Source of the DNA: Chitinophagaceae bacterium
GTDB taxonomy: Bacteria; Bacteroidota; Bacteroidia; Chitinophagales; Chitinophagaceae
Assembly (NCBI GenBank): GCA_016719165.1
Contig: JADKAJ010000002.1
Location: 310,001 to 374,000 of the forward strand
Direction of reading: 5' to 3'
Length of the DNA stretch: 64,000 nt
Positions within the stretch are counted from its first letter, which is position 1; each line of letters opens with the position of its first letter. Under the pieces are notes generated by a model that was not told where the DNA came from, did no database searches, and saw only the letters and a list, made by a program, of their open reading frames with translations. Both the position numbers and the translations under genes were made by a program. This document shows, in pieces, positions 34,173 through 42,092 of this stretch.

Positions 34173-36314
34173 ATGCGTAAGCTTTTTTTCCTGTTTTTAT
34201 GTTCTACCTTCTTTTACCAACAAGATAGCAGTGCCCAGATAAAGGCAAAAAATTTCTGGCCTGTAACCGGGGATATTGCTATCAAAAATTTTCACCTGAA
34301 CTACAGGGCCAGCGAAGGTGATATTATCTACCAGTTTTTTTTGAGCGATTGCATAGAAGGCAATTGTAAAAATGGGGAAGGTGTTTGGGCCAGTACTAAT
34401 TCCAGAAAGGTAGAATTCCGGGATAATGGCAGCCTTGAGCTAACTGTTAATTTATACAAAGGAACTTTCTCAGATGACGGGAGAAAATTCAACGGGAAAA
34501 AGCTGGTGTATAATTACACTTTATCCGGCAGTGGTGCTAAAAACAGGGATTTTTACGCCAATAAATTTACGCCGCTAGCTGCTGAAAACCTGTCCAGCGA
34601 TTTAAATAATTCTATTGCTGGCAGCAAATATATAGTTGCCGAAGGCGAAGCCATCCGCACTGAAACAAAAATTGGCGATAAAACAACCTACAGCTACACA
34701 CTGCATGGTATTGGTGCATCGAGAGAAGCTATGACGGAATTGGGTGCAGCATCTATGCAGGGAAAATATGAGAACGGCCAGTTACAAATGGCAAAGATTA
34801 TGGTACAGGAAAATTTTCCTGCAAAGAGCTTTACCGGCAAAATGAATTTTAAAAATAAACCATTGGTGGGAAAACTGGAGTTCAAAGACGGCACCTGGTA
34901 CGAAGGGTTTTTTTATGATGGTAAATACAATGGCCCGGGTAAATTAGTTGATACAGATGGTAAAACGATCCAGGGGTTTTGGGACAATGGTATTTTAAAA
35001 GATTCGCAGGAAGTAAATTTACCTTCCTCACTTTGGGATTATAATAATGCTGCGATGGCTGAGTCGAAACCATTGACCATTACTATGGGAGAAAAATCGT
35101 ATACTGGTAATTATACCGGAGAATGGAAAGACGGTAAGCCACATGGTAATGGTTTATTCTCCAACAACTCCAATACTTTTTTCTATAGTCGTTTTGAAAA
35201 TGGAATGGCAAACGGGTTAGGATATTTTTATAGTTTGTTTAAAACAGAAACCTGGGCATGTTGCCTTCGGCAATCAGAGTATGTGCTTTCTGGCTTGTTT
35301 ACAAACAACTGGCTTATTTATGGCAACAAGAGTATTTACGAATATATGTGGTACACCAGCTCTTCAGACCCCAATTACACTAAAGGATACATTCCACAGA
35401 ACAGTTATCTTTTCTCTGGCACATTTAAAAATCATAGCCTCGATGGCTGCGGAAAAAGTGTACTTAAACGTTTAAGCAGCGAAACAGAATTATCCTGTAC
35501 TATGACAGGAACTTTTAAAGATGGGGGCTTGCATGGCTGGGCCACTGTTGACTTTCCTCTTAAAAGACCGGACGACAAATGGAAGGGAAAATATTTTGGG
35601 TATTTTATTTATCACCCGGTATCTCCCTATGCAGTAAAGCAAGACCTGATTACCAGCTTTTACTCCAGCACCCTCCCCAGCGACCCTATAAAATATTATT
35701 CTGGTTATGAGAAAGAAGTAGAAATCTTTTTGAAGGAAATTACAGCCGGCGAAAGTGTTTGTGATAATATTACAATTTCCGAGGCAGATAAGATCAAGTA
35801 TATACAGGATGCTAAAGAACTGGGACTTTATGCAAGAAAGCTGGTAACCAACTATAAGAACCAACCGCCACCCACTACACTGGTTAGTACATATGATAAT
35901 GCTGTAAAACAAATTAAATATAAAGCAGGCACCACTCTTCGTAAAAAGCAAGATGACTATCTTACATCTGTAATTACCGGTTATGATTTTACTACACAAA
36001 AGTATTCGGTAACCAATGCAATATACCAGGCTGTGTATAGAAAGGATGGTACTTTTAAAACCCTGAAAGATGCTTCCAAAACCGTATCACTCACTGAACA
36101 GGAAATAGAGAAGATATATAATGTACAAAGCCAGCTTTACAGTATCTGCTCTGTTTGTAAAGGCAAAGGATATACTACAGGTACCGTACATGGTGGTAAC
36201 CAGGGCGGCTGGGAAAAATGGACAGACAATGTATTTTATAACCGACCCGGCACCGCTTATAGTTATGAGGTAACAACGGGATGTGGTGCTTGCAAAACAG
36301 TTGGCTGGAAATAA
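34173..36314 (+). CDS. secreted MORN-repeat protein with C-terminal zinc-ribbon-like cysteines
   Basis: 713 residues with a signal peptide (LFFLFLCSTFFYQQDSSAQ). MORN-type repeats are visible: GKLEFKDGTWYEGFFYDGKY, NGPGKLVDTDGKTIQGFW, and GEWKDGKPHGNGLFSNN with FENGMANGLGYFYS (about 230-360), with further weaker copies to about 470. The C-terminal 60 residues have two cysteine pairs, CSVCKGKGYTTGT and TGCGACKTVGW, like the zinc fingers of DnaJ. A secreted protein with such a finger is unusual. Function unknown. The repeats probably form a beta-sheet scaffold. Confidence 0.85.
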   Translation: MRKLFFLFLCSTFFYQQDSSAQIKAKNFWPVTGDIAIKNFHLNYRASEGDIIYQFFLSDCIEGNCKNGEGVWASTNSRKVEFRDNGSLELTVNLYKGTFSDDGRKFNGKKLVYNYTLSGSGAKNRDFYANKFTPLAAENLSSDLNNSIAGSKYIVAEGEAIRTETKIGDKTTYSYTLHGIGASREAMTELGAASMQGKYENGQLQMAKIMVQENFPAKSFTGKMNFKNKPLVGKLEFKDGTWYEGFFYDGKYNGPGKLVDTDGKTIQGFWDNGILKDSQEVNLPSSLWDYNNAAMAESKPLTITMGEKSYTGNYTGEWKDGKPHGNGLFSNNSNTFFYSRFENGMANGLGYFYSLFKTETWACCLRQSEYVLSGLFTNNWLIYGNKSIYEYMWYTSSSDPNYTKGYIPQNSYLFSGTFKNHSLDGCGKSVLKRLSSETELSCTMTGTFKDGGLHGWATVDFPLKRPDDKWKGKYFGYFIYHPVSPYAVKQDLITSFYSSTLPSDPIKYYSGYEKEVEIFLKEITAGESVCDNITISEADKIKYIQDAKELGLYARKLVTNYKNQPPPTTLVSTYDNAVKQIKYKAGTTLRKKQDDYLTSVITGYDFTTQKYSVTNAIYQAVYRKDGTFKTLKDASKTVSLTEQEIEKIYNVQSQLYSICSVCKGKGYTTGTVHGGNQGGWEKWTDNVFYNRPGTAYSYEVTTGCGACKTVGWK

Positions 36315-36340
36315 AAAGAGTGAGCAGGATATACTCACTC
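36311..36340 (-). terminator. hairpin terminator between convergent genes
   Basis: GAGTGAG (36318-36324) pairs with CTCACTC (36334-36340). On the minus strand the stem is followed by TTTTTATTT, so it ends the DUF2892 transcript. It overlaps the last bases of the MORN gene. Confidence 0.6.
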
Positions 36341-36368
36341 CTTCAACTATCTTAATTGATTTTTTGTT

Positions 36369-36578
36369 TTATTGTTTCTTCGCCGGACAGGTAGTAATAC
36401 CCAGTAGCGTATACAGCGGGCAAAAACTTACCAGGCTGGTCAGTACAAATACCCCACCTGCAATAACCAGTACCAGACCTAATGTGCCTGTTACGGTACC
36501 ACTGAAATAGAGGTAAGCAAATACGGCTGCAATAAGCACCCTGATAATGCGGTCAGCTGTTCCCATGTTTTGTTTCAT
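36369..36578 (-). CDS. DUF2892 inner membrane protein
   Basis: 69 residues. MGTADRIIRVLIAAVFAYLY, then TGTLGLVLVIAGGVFVLTSL and the end SFCPLYTLLGITTCPAK are the DUF2892 (YgaP-type transmembrane) pattern, with two helices and a CPLY...TTC end. Such proteins are often next to rhodanese or stress genes; here no rhodanese is present. The 29-residue membrane peptide lies 19 bp upstream and a Crp/Fnr regulator further upstream, in the same direction. Confidence 0.9.
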   Translation of the reverse strand: MKQNMGTADRIIRVLIAAVFAYLYFSGTVTGTLGLVLVIAGGVFVLTSLVSFCPLYTLLGITTCPAKKQ

Positions 36579-36597
36579 AATAAAATAGTTTTTTTGA

Positions 36598-36687
36598 TTA
36601 AAAAAGTTTGATCAATAATACAATCCCGGTTATAATGGCCAGGCACAGGAGACAAACTAATGCAAGCCTGAACCATTTATTATTCAT
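36598..36687 (-). CDS. 29-residue single-helix membrane peptide
   Basis: A very short frame from an ATG at 36687 to TAA: MNNKWFRLALVCLLCLAIIT, then a hydrophobic end GIVLLIKLF. It has a basic N terminus and one continuous hydrophobic helix with two cysteines, as real small membrane proteins have. It lies between the Crp/Fnr gene and DUF2892, same strand, with 19 bp to the next gene. Conservation cannot be tested here, so it is a candidate. Confidence 0.5.
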   Translation of the reverse strand: MNNKWFRLALVCLLCLAIITGIVLLIKLF

Positions 36688-36741
36688 TGTTCCGGGTTTG
36701 AATGTAAATCTACAGTTCCTCTCTGAAGCGGTGTGGTGACA

Positions 36742-37383
36742 TCAGTCACCAGCCTGAATGATTTGTATGCCCTCCGGCAATTGCCGCACTTTTCCTTCCT
36801 GTTCCAGTCTTTTCATCACCCGGGTGATCACTTCTCTTGCTGTCCCTAACTCACCTGCGATCTGTTTATGCCGGACGGTCAGTATCTTCTCTCCTTTCAG
36901 TTTACTTTTTTCCAGCAGGTAATTGTACAACCGCTGGTCCATCTTATCAAACAACAATGAATTAATGGTATCCAGCATTTCCGTATAGCGGAGATTGTAC
37001 TGTTGAAAAAAAAGTTCATTGATGGCAGGGTACTGTTTCACCCATTTCCCCAATTTATCTGACGGCAAAAGCAATATAATGGAGGCATCCTCCGTAAACG
37101 CAAAAATGCGGCTGGGTGCATTGGACATGCCGGCCGAAAAAGACATGATACAACTTTGTGCAGGCCCGATATAATAAAGAAGCAATTCCTTTTCTTCCAT
37201 CCGTGTGAAGACCTTTACGAGCCCTTCCAGCACTATTGGAATAGCTTTGATGTACTGCCCTTCTTTTAATATCTCTACCCCTTCCGGTATTTCTTTTATC
37301 AATCCATAGTTGGCTATTTCGGCCATCAATTCTTCGGTGAATACAGGTAAATATTTTTTTATTTCGGCAATATCAAGCGACAT
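36742..37383 (-). CDS. Crp/Fnr family transcriptional regulator
   Basis: 213 residues. The N-terminal cyclic-nucleotide-binding-type barrel has EGVEILKEGQYIKAIPIVLE and GLVKVFTRMEEKELLLYYIG. The C-terminal winged helix contains LTVRHKQIAGELGTAREVIT followed by RVMKRLEQEGKV. No cysteine cluster for an Fe-S centre and no clear cAMP-binding PRSA motif are seen, so the signal is unknown. It faces the DUF418 gene across 158 bp containing two direct repeats; DUF2892 and the small peptide lie downstream. Confidence 0.94.
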   Translation of the reverse strand: MSLDIAEIKKYLPVFTEELMAEIANYGLIKEIPEGVEILKEGQYIKAIPIVLEGLVKVFTRMEEKELLLYYIGPAQSCIMSFSAGMSNAPSRIFAFTEDASIILLLPSDKLGKWVKQYPAINELFFQQYNLRYTEMLDTINSLLFDKMDQRLYNYLLEKSKLKGEKILTVRHKQIAGELGTAREVITRVMKRLEQEGKVRQLPEGIQIIQAGD

Positions 37384-37454
37384 TTTGTTCTGTATTGATG
37401 ATTAAATCTACAACAACAATTTTTATACAGGTATAGCCGGTTAAAAATTGACTG

Positions 37455-37484
37455 TTTAAAATACTATCACTATATTTAAAATAC
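37455..37484. repeat. two 10-bp direct repeats, 20-bp period, between divergent genes
   Basis: TTTAAAATAC occurs at 37455-37464 and again at 37475-37484, a spacing of two helical turns, in the 158-bp region between the Crp/Fnr regulator and DUF418. It is a candidate operator for either gene. Confidence 0.45.
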
Positions 37485-37541
37485 CTCTTCTGTACCCTAT
37501 CCGGACAATTTTATTGAAACCACAAAACCAACTTACTGCTT

Positions 37542-38807
37542 ATGCAAGCATTAGCCCCTGTAAAAGCCAATGAACGGGAAATATTTATGGATGTACTCCG
37601 GGGTTTTGCTATCCTGGGTATATTCATTGCAAACCTGAATGGATTCAGCTGGTACCGTGAAATCCCCCGCTCCGAAGCAGGCCCTTACCTGTTACCAGAG
37701 GCAGACCGGGTTATGTCATTCCTTCATCATCTGTTCATAGAAGGAAAATTCTATTCCATCTTCAGCCTGTTATTTGGCTGGGGCATTGCATTACAATTTA
37801 AAAGAGCTGCTGCTAATGGCATTAATGCACTACCTACTGTAAGAAGAAGATTATTCTTTATGCTGTTGCTGGGTGCCCTGCATTTGCTGATCTGGCCGGG
37901 TGATATTGTTTTTTTCTATGCCCTCTTATCTTTTATTCTCCTGCCCCTGCGAAAGTTCTCTAATAAAACTTTATTGATCACAGGTAGTATTCTTATTCTT
38001 TCCCCCATTTTATTATACTGGCTGAAGATGACCTGGCCGGTATTGAATTATCCTGCCGAACTGATGATCAAAACAGGGATAAAAGTAGATGATGCTTTAC
38101 TGAGCCTGAAAAGCGAAGAGGAGTTCATGGATATGATGAAAAATGGTAACTGGTTCGACCAATTGAAGAGTAATATCAGCGGATTCTTTTTTCGCTACCA
38201 GTATTTGTTCTTTGTAAGCCGTGTTCCAAAAGTGCTGGGCATGTTTTTGATCGGCTATGTGGTAGGCCGGTCAGATTTTTATAAATATATACTACAGCAT
38301 AAAAAATTATTGGTTCAGATAATCATTACCGGTGCACTCATTGGATTGCCGGCCAATTATTTTCTGGCAACTTATATGCAGCACCACATGAGGGATTATT
38401 TCCAGCTAAAAACGAACGGTCTTTATCAAACCATTGCTTATGCACTGGGTGTGGCACCGCTTGCCCTTGCATATGTGGGTGTTTTCATTTTAGTATTTCA
38501 GACAAAAACCGGGAAAAAAATATTATCTGTTTTTGCGCCTGTCGGAAAAATGGCGTTCAGTAATTATATCACCCAGTCACTGATTGGAAACTTTGTATTT
38601 CTTGGAGCCGGGCTGGGTTTTATGTGGCAGGTAGGACCGGTCTATTACACCATTTTTGGAATTGCTGTTTTTAGTGCCCAGGTCATACTCAGTACCCTTT
38701 GGCTGAAATATTTTAATTACGGCCCGGTGGAATGGTTATGGCGAAGTGCTACTTATAAAAAATGGCAGCCCATGCGGAAACGAAATACCGATTCTGGCGA
38801 AAGCTAA
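37542..38807 (+). CDS. DUF418 membrane protein
   Basis: 421 residues with about ten helices. The N terminus EIFMDVLRGFAILGIFIANL is the DUF418/acyltransferase-like start. The C-terminal DUF418 domain is seen in GKMAFSNYITQSLIGNFVFL and KYFNYGPVEWLWRSATYKKW. Members are thought to act in transport or acyl transfer at the inner membrane, unproven. It is first of a plus-strand group with the RoxA-like cytochrome (56 bp) and the serine hydrolase. Its own start ATG follows closely on the divergent region. Confidence 0.92.
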   Translation: MQALAPVKANEREIFMDVLRGFAILGIFIANLNGFSWYREIPRSEAGPYLLPEADRVMSFLHHLFIEGKFYSIFSLLFGWGIALQFKRAAANGINALPTVRRRLFFMLLLGALHLLIWPGDIVFFYALLSFILLPLRKFSNKTLLITGSILILSPILLYWLKMTWPVLNYPAELMIKTGIKVDDALLSLKSEEEFMDMMKNGNWFDQLKSNISGFFFRYQYLFFVSRVPKVLGMFLIGYVVGRSDFYKYILQHKKLLVQIIITGALIGLPANYFLATYMQHHMRDYFQLKTNGLYQTIAYALGVAPLALAYVGVFILVFQTKTGKKILSVFAPVGKMAFSNYITQSLIGNFVFLGAGLGFMWQVGPVYYTIFGIAVFSAQVILSTLWLKYFNYGPVEWLWRSATYKKWQPMRKRNTDSGES

Positions 38808-38863
38808 GCTGGTATTACCAGTACTTTATAACAGACCATTCAAAATCAAAAATTAAAAAGTTT

Positions 38864-40405
38864 ATGAAATACAGGAAAACAATCTTACTAGTTACAGCGG
38901 TGATGGTGAGTATGGCCTTCCTGAGTTTTTCAGTAAGCCTCTATAACAACAATGAAATTCCAAAGCTGTGGGACTTTAAAAAATTGAAATCAGCCCATCT
39001 TCCGCTGGTAGACAAGTCTATAGATGTGGAGCCAATACCAGAAGAACTGTATTATAAGATTCCTGAACGCAATGCCTATAAAATGTATCCAATGTATCTG
39101 CCGGGTCGTGAACCAAAGGGATATTATGAATGGCTGTTGCAACAGGAACCCGAAATCGTATTCGATGCCTCCACCATTAAAACAGAAGAAGATTGGGTAA
39201 AAGCCGGCGAGCTCATTTATGATATGCCGCAAAATTTTGATCCGTTTATAGACAGTGCAGTGAATATGCAGGAGCTGGAAGGAATGGCATCTTTTTTAAA
39301 TGCTATGCATGTCCCGGTAGCAAAAGATGGAACGATTCCCTTTTTCAATTTGGTGATCCGTAAAAAAGGTAAAATTGAAGCCGGTTCATTTTCCTGCGGC
39401 AATTGTCATAACAAAGTGATGCCGGATGGTTCTGTTTTAAAAGGCGGGCAGGGTAATTATCCTTTTGATGATATATTCGGAGCAGGATTGAAAGGCCGGG
39501 CCGAAGAAACAAAAATGCCGGACAGTGCAGCCAATGCCATGATAAGCCAATCCTTCAGCGGTTTATTTGGCGCTCCCTGGATAAAACATGAGAGCCAGGA
39601 ATTCATCAAAAATCCTGAATGGAGACGTGCAACAAATGTATTGATGGCAACCGTTCCCGGTGTGATGCACCGGCATAGCAGTGCCTTTGGTGCACCAACG
39701 GCTATTCCTGACCTGTTTAATTTAAAAGAAAGAAAATACTTAGACCGCACCGGTCTTATTCTGCACAGGGATATCGGTGATGTGATGCGTTATGCAGTAC
39801 TCAACCAGGAAATGGATTTTACCAACTCTTATGGAGGATTTAAACCAGACACCAGTCCTGATAGCATCATTGCAAAAAGGTACACCCGTTTTTCAGATGC
39901 CCAGGCATTTGCATTGGCAAAATACCTTTATTCATTAAAGTCGTTGCCCAATCCCGACAAAGCGCCAGCTGCATTAATTGCCAAGGGCAAAGCCATCTTT
40001 GAACAGGAAACCTGTGTGGACTGCCACACTCCCCCGCTTTATTCCAGTAATAAACTTACGCCGGCATCAGGTTTTACTCCTTCTAAAGAAGATAAAATCA
40101 ATTATGATATCATAGAACTCAGTGTAAAAACCGATCCAAGTCTCGCTATGTATAGCCGCCGGGGCACGGGATATTATAAAGTGCCTTCTTTGATCGGTGT
40201 ATGGAACCGTTCTGCCCTGATGCACAGCGGGTATGTGACCAGCCTCGAAGAAATGTTCAACCCTGCAAGGTTAAAAGATGATTTTATCCCTTCGGGATTT
40301 AATCCCAATGTGGAAAAACCATTCGCTGTAAAAGGGCACACATTTGGTTTATACCTCGATGAAGAAGATAAAAAAGCCCTGCTGGCATTTGTAAGATCAT
40401 TATAA
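38864..40405 (+). CDS. RoxA-like di-heme c-type cytochrome
   Basis: 513 residues from the ATG at 38864, which gives an N-terminal export signal (TILLVTAVMVSMAFLSFSVS). An in-frame start at 38762 lies inside the DUF418 gene and is rejected. Two heme c sites are present, SFSCGNCHNK (about 180) and QETCVDCHTPP (about 384). The C-terminal part RGTGYYKVPSLIGVWNRSAL then MHSGYVTSLEEMFNPARL and GHTFGLYLDEEDKKALL follows the pattern of RoxA-type di-heme oxygenases and bacterial cytochrome c peroxidases. Whether it oxidises a polymer or acts as a peroxidase is unclear. Confidence 0.75.
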   Translation: MKYRKTILLVTAVMVSMAFLSFSVSLYNNNEIPKLWDFKKLKSAHLPLVDKSIDVEPIPEELYYKIPERNAYKMYPMYLPGREPKGYYEWLLQQEPEIVFDASTIKTEEDWVKAGELIYDMPQNFDPFIDSAVNMQELEGMASFLNAMHVPVAKDGTIPFFNLVIRKKGKIEAGSFSCGNCHNKVMPDGSVLKGGQGNYPFDDIFGAGLKGRAEETKMPDSAANAMISQSFSGLFGAPWIKHESQEFIKNPEWRRATNVLMATVPGVMHRHSSAFGAPTAIPDLFNLKERKYLDRTGLILHRDIGDVMRYAVLNQEMDFTNSYGGFKPDTSPDSIIAKRYTRFSDAQAFALAKYLYSLKSLPNPDKAPAALIAKGKAIFEQETCVDCHTPPLYSSNKLTPASGFTPSKEDKINYDIIELSVKTDPSLAMYSRRGTGYYKVPSLIGVWNRSALMHSGYVTSLEEMFNPARLKDDFIPSGFNPNVEKPFAVKGHTFGLYLDEEDKKALLAFVRSL

Positions 40406-40414
40406 ATTATAAAC

Positions 40415-41845
40415 ATGAAAATGTACAACCACCCACTTTCAGCAATTAAAAAAATTTTTCCATTAGTACTATTTTTTCTGTCTGCCTGTACCTCCAAAAA
40501 GGAAACTAAAAATGAATTCGCCGGTAAGGCTGACGAATTTTTTACCGGCCAAATGAAATATTACCGGTTTAATGGTAATGTGCTTATTGCTGAAAAGGGC
40601 AATATTATTTTTCAGCAATCGTATGGGTTTGCAGATTTCGATTCCGGAAGAATGCTGAATGATTCCTCAGTATTTGAACTGGCATCCGTAAGTAAGCAAT
40701 TCACCGCAATGGGCATATTACTGCTGATGGAAAAAGGGAAGCTTACACTCACTGATTCACTGCGGCATTATTTTCACGAACTGCCCTATTCCAATATTAC
40801 CATACGGCACATGCTGACGCATACTTCCGGTTTGCCGGACTATGAATCGGCTATGAATGCAAAATGGGACAAAACAAAAATTGCATTCAACAGAGATATG
40901 ATTGCATTACTTGCAAAGGAAAAACCACCTGCTTCCTTTGTACCCGGCACTAAATGGGAATACAGCAATACGGCCTATGCTATTCTTGCTTCTATCATTG
41001 AGAAAGTATCGGGCCAGACCTTTGCCAGCTTTCTTGCAGAAAATATTTTTAAGCCACTGGGCATGCAGCATTCAAGAATTTACAATACCCGCCGCTCATT
41101 AAAAGATACTATTGCCAACTACGCATATGGTTATATATATAAGCCTGAGACGAATAAATATATTTTACCTGACAATGACACCAGTACAAATTTTGTCATT
41201 TATCTCGATGGTATACAGGGTGACGGCATTGTAAACTCCACCACCGGTGATCTGCTGAAATGGGACCGGGCATTAAAAACCCATACACTATTAAGCGAAA
41301 CAACACAAAAGGAAATGCTGAAAGGACAGGAACTTATGGACACACTGAAGAAAACTTATTATGGATATGGAGTAATGATTGAAAAAACAGAAGAAGGAGA
41401 CAATATCACCCACTCCGGTGGCTGGCCGGGCTATACTACCAATCTCTCCCGGAATGTGGACGCAGACCGTACGATTATTATTTTATCCAATAACAGCGCA
41501 AATGCTCCGTCGCTCAGTAAAACAATGGAACATTTATTTGCAGGCAAACCGGTTATCCCTCCCTACGAGCATAAAGAAATTATTATAGACTCATCCGCAT
41601 TAAAAAAATTTACCGGCAGTTATGAGGGAAGGGCAAAAATCAGGCTTGAGCAAAAAGGGACAAAACTTTTTCGTATTACTACAACAGGCCAATCACTTGA
41701 GCTTAAACCTGAGTCAAACACCAAGTTCTTTTATACGGATGGCTCTGACCGGCAAATCGAGTTCGAGTTAGATACTAATAACAAAGTCAGCAAAGTATGG
41801 TTGATCATAAACGGATTAAAAACTGAATTAAAGAAAACGGAATAG
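40415..41845 (+). CDS. serine hydrolase, beta-lactamase (class C-like) family lipoprotein
   Basis: 476 residues. A lipoprotein signal ends at FFLSACTSKK. The penicillin-binding-like domain has the nucleophile motif LASVSKQFTAMG (SVSK), the YSN motif in WEYSNTAYAILASI, and the HSGG box in ITHSGGWPGYTT in place of KTG. The C-terminal 100 residues form a separate beta domain, common in Bacteroidota members (DUF3471-like). It hydrolyses esters or amides, perhaps peptidoglycan-related; substrate unknown. It follows the di-heme cytochrome after 9 bp. Confidence 0.93.
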   Translation: MKMYNHPLSAIKKIFPLVLFFLSACTSKKETKNEFAGKADEFFTGQMKYYRFNGNVLIAEKGNIIFQQSYGFADFDSGRMLNDSSVFELASVSKQFTAMGILLLMEKGKLTLTDSLRHYFHELPYSNITIRHMLTHTSGLPDYESAMNAKWDKTKIAFNRDMIALLAKEKPPASFVPGTKWEYSNTAYAILASIIEKVSGQTFASFLAENIFKPLGMQHSRIYNTRRSLKDTIANYAYGYIYKPETNKYILPDNDTSTNFVIYLDGIQGDGIVNSTTGDLLKWDRALKTHTLLSETTQKEMLKGQELMDTLKKTYYGYGVMIEKTEEGDNITHSGGWPGYTTNLSRNVDADRTIIILSNNSANAPSLSKTMEHLFAGKPVIPPYEHKEIIIDSSALKKFTGSYEGRAKIRLEQKGTKLFRITTTGQSLELKPESNTKFFYTDGSDRQIEFELDTNNKVSKVWLIINGLKTELKKTE

Positions 41846-41861
41846 CTTTAAAACTACTGGT

Positions 41862-41978
41862 ATGGAAGTATACCATAACCCGATAGCTAAAGGGTCACCT
41901 ACTACCCGCAAGAAATGAACCCATCTTCTCCTTTTATTCCCGGGTGTTTTTTGCGGCGTTCTCACAGGCGCTGATTAA
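41862..41978 (+). pseudogene. decayed copy of the MEVHHH membrane-protein module (remnant 1)
   Basis: Read from the ATG at 41862, the frame gives MEVYHNPIAKGSPTTRKK, then TGA, then THLLLLFPGVFCGVL. The intact family reads MEVHHH...RKKWTHYFWEFLMLFLAVFCGFL. So the start, the RKK, TH and VFCG landmarks are in the right order; the Trp codon has become a stop and about three codons are lost. Nucleotides also match (ATGGAAGTA, AAATGNACCCAT). It lies 16 bp after the serine hydrolase stop. No C-terminal part follows. The identification comes from comparison with the array at 50597-54350. Confidence 0.6.
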
Positions 41979-42092
41979 CAAGTAGCATTTAAAAGATTAA
42001 GTGATTGGGCAAACAGACCTTGTATTGCATAAAACAATATGCAATACTATCCGGAAGAATTAAGTAAATTTAAAAACACAAAACCAACTACC

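Noticed and set aside
35490..35999. 169-codon open frame antisense to the MORN gene
   Set aside because: No domain, no promoter box or spacing to other genes, and the MORN frame is supported by its repeats and signal peptide.
40415..41845. Antibiotic-resistance beta-lactamase
   Set aside because: The SxxK and YSN motifs are general for the serine hydrolase family; the lipoprotein signal, extra C-terminal domain and HSGG box point to a housekeeping esterase or peptidase-like enzyme.
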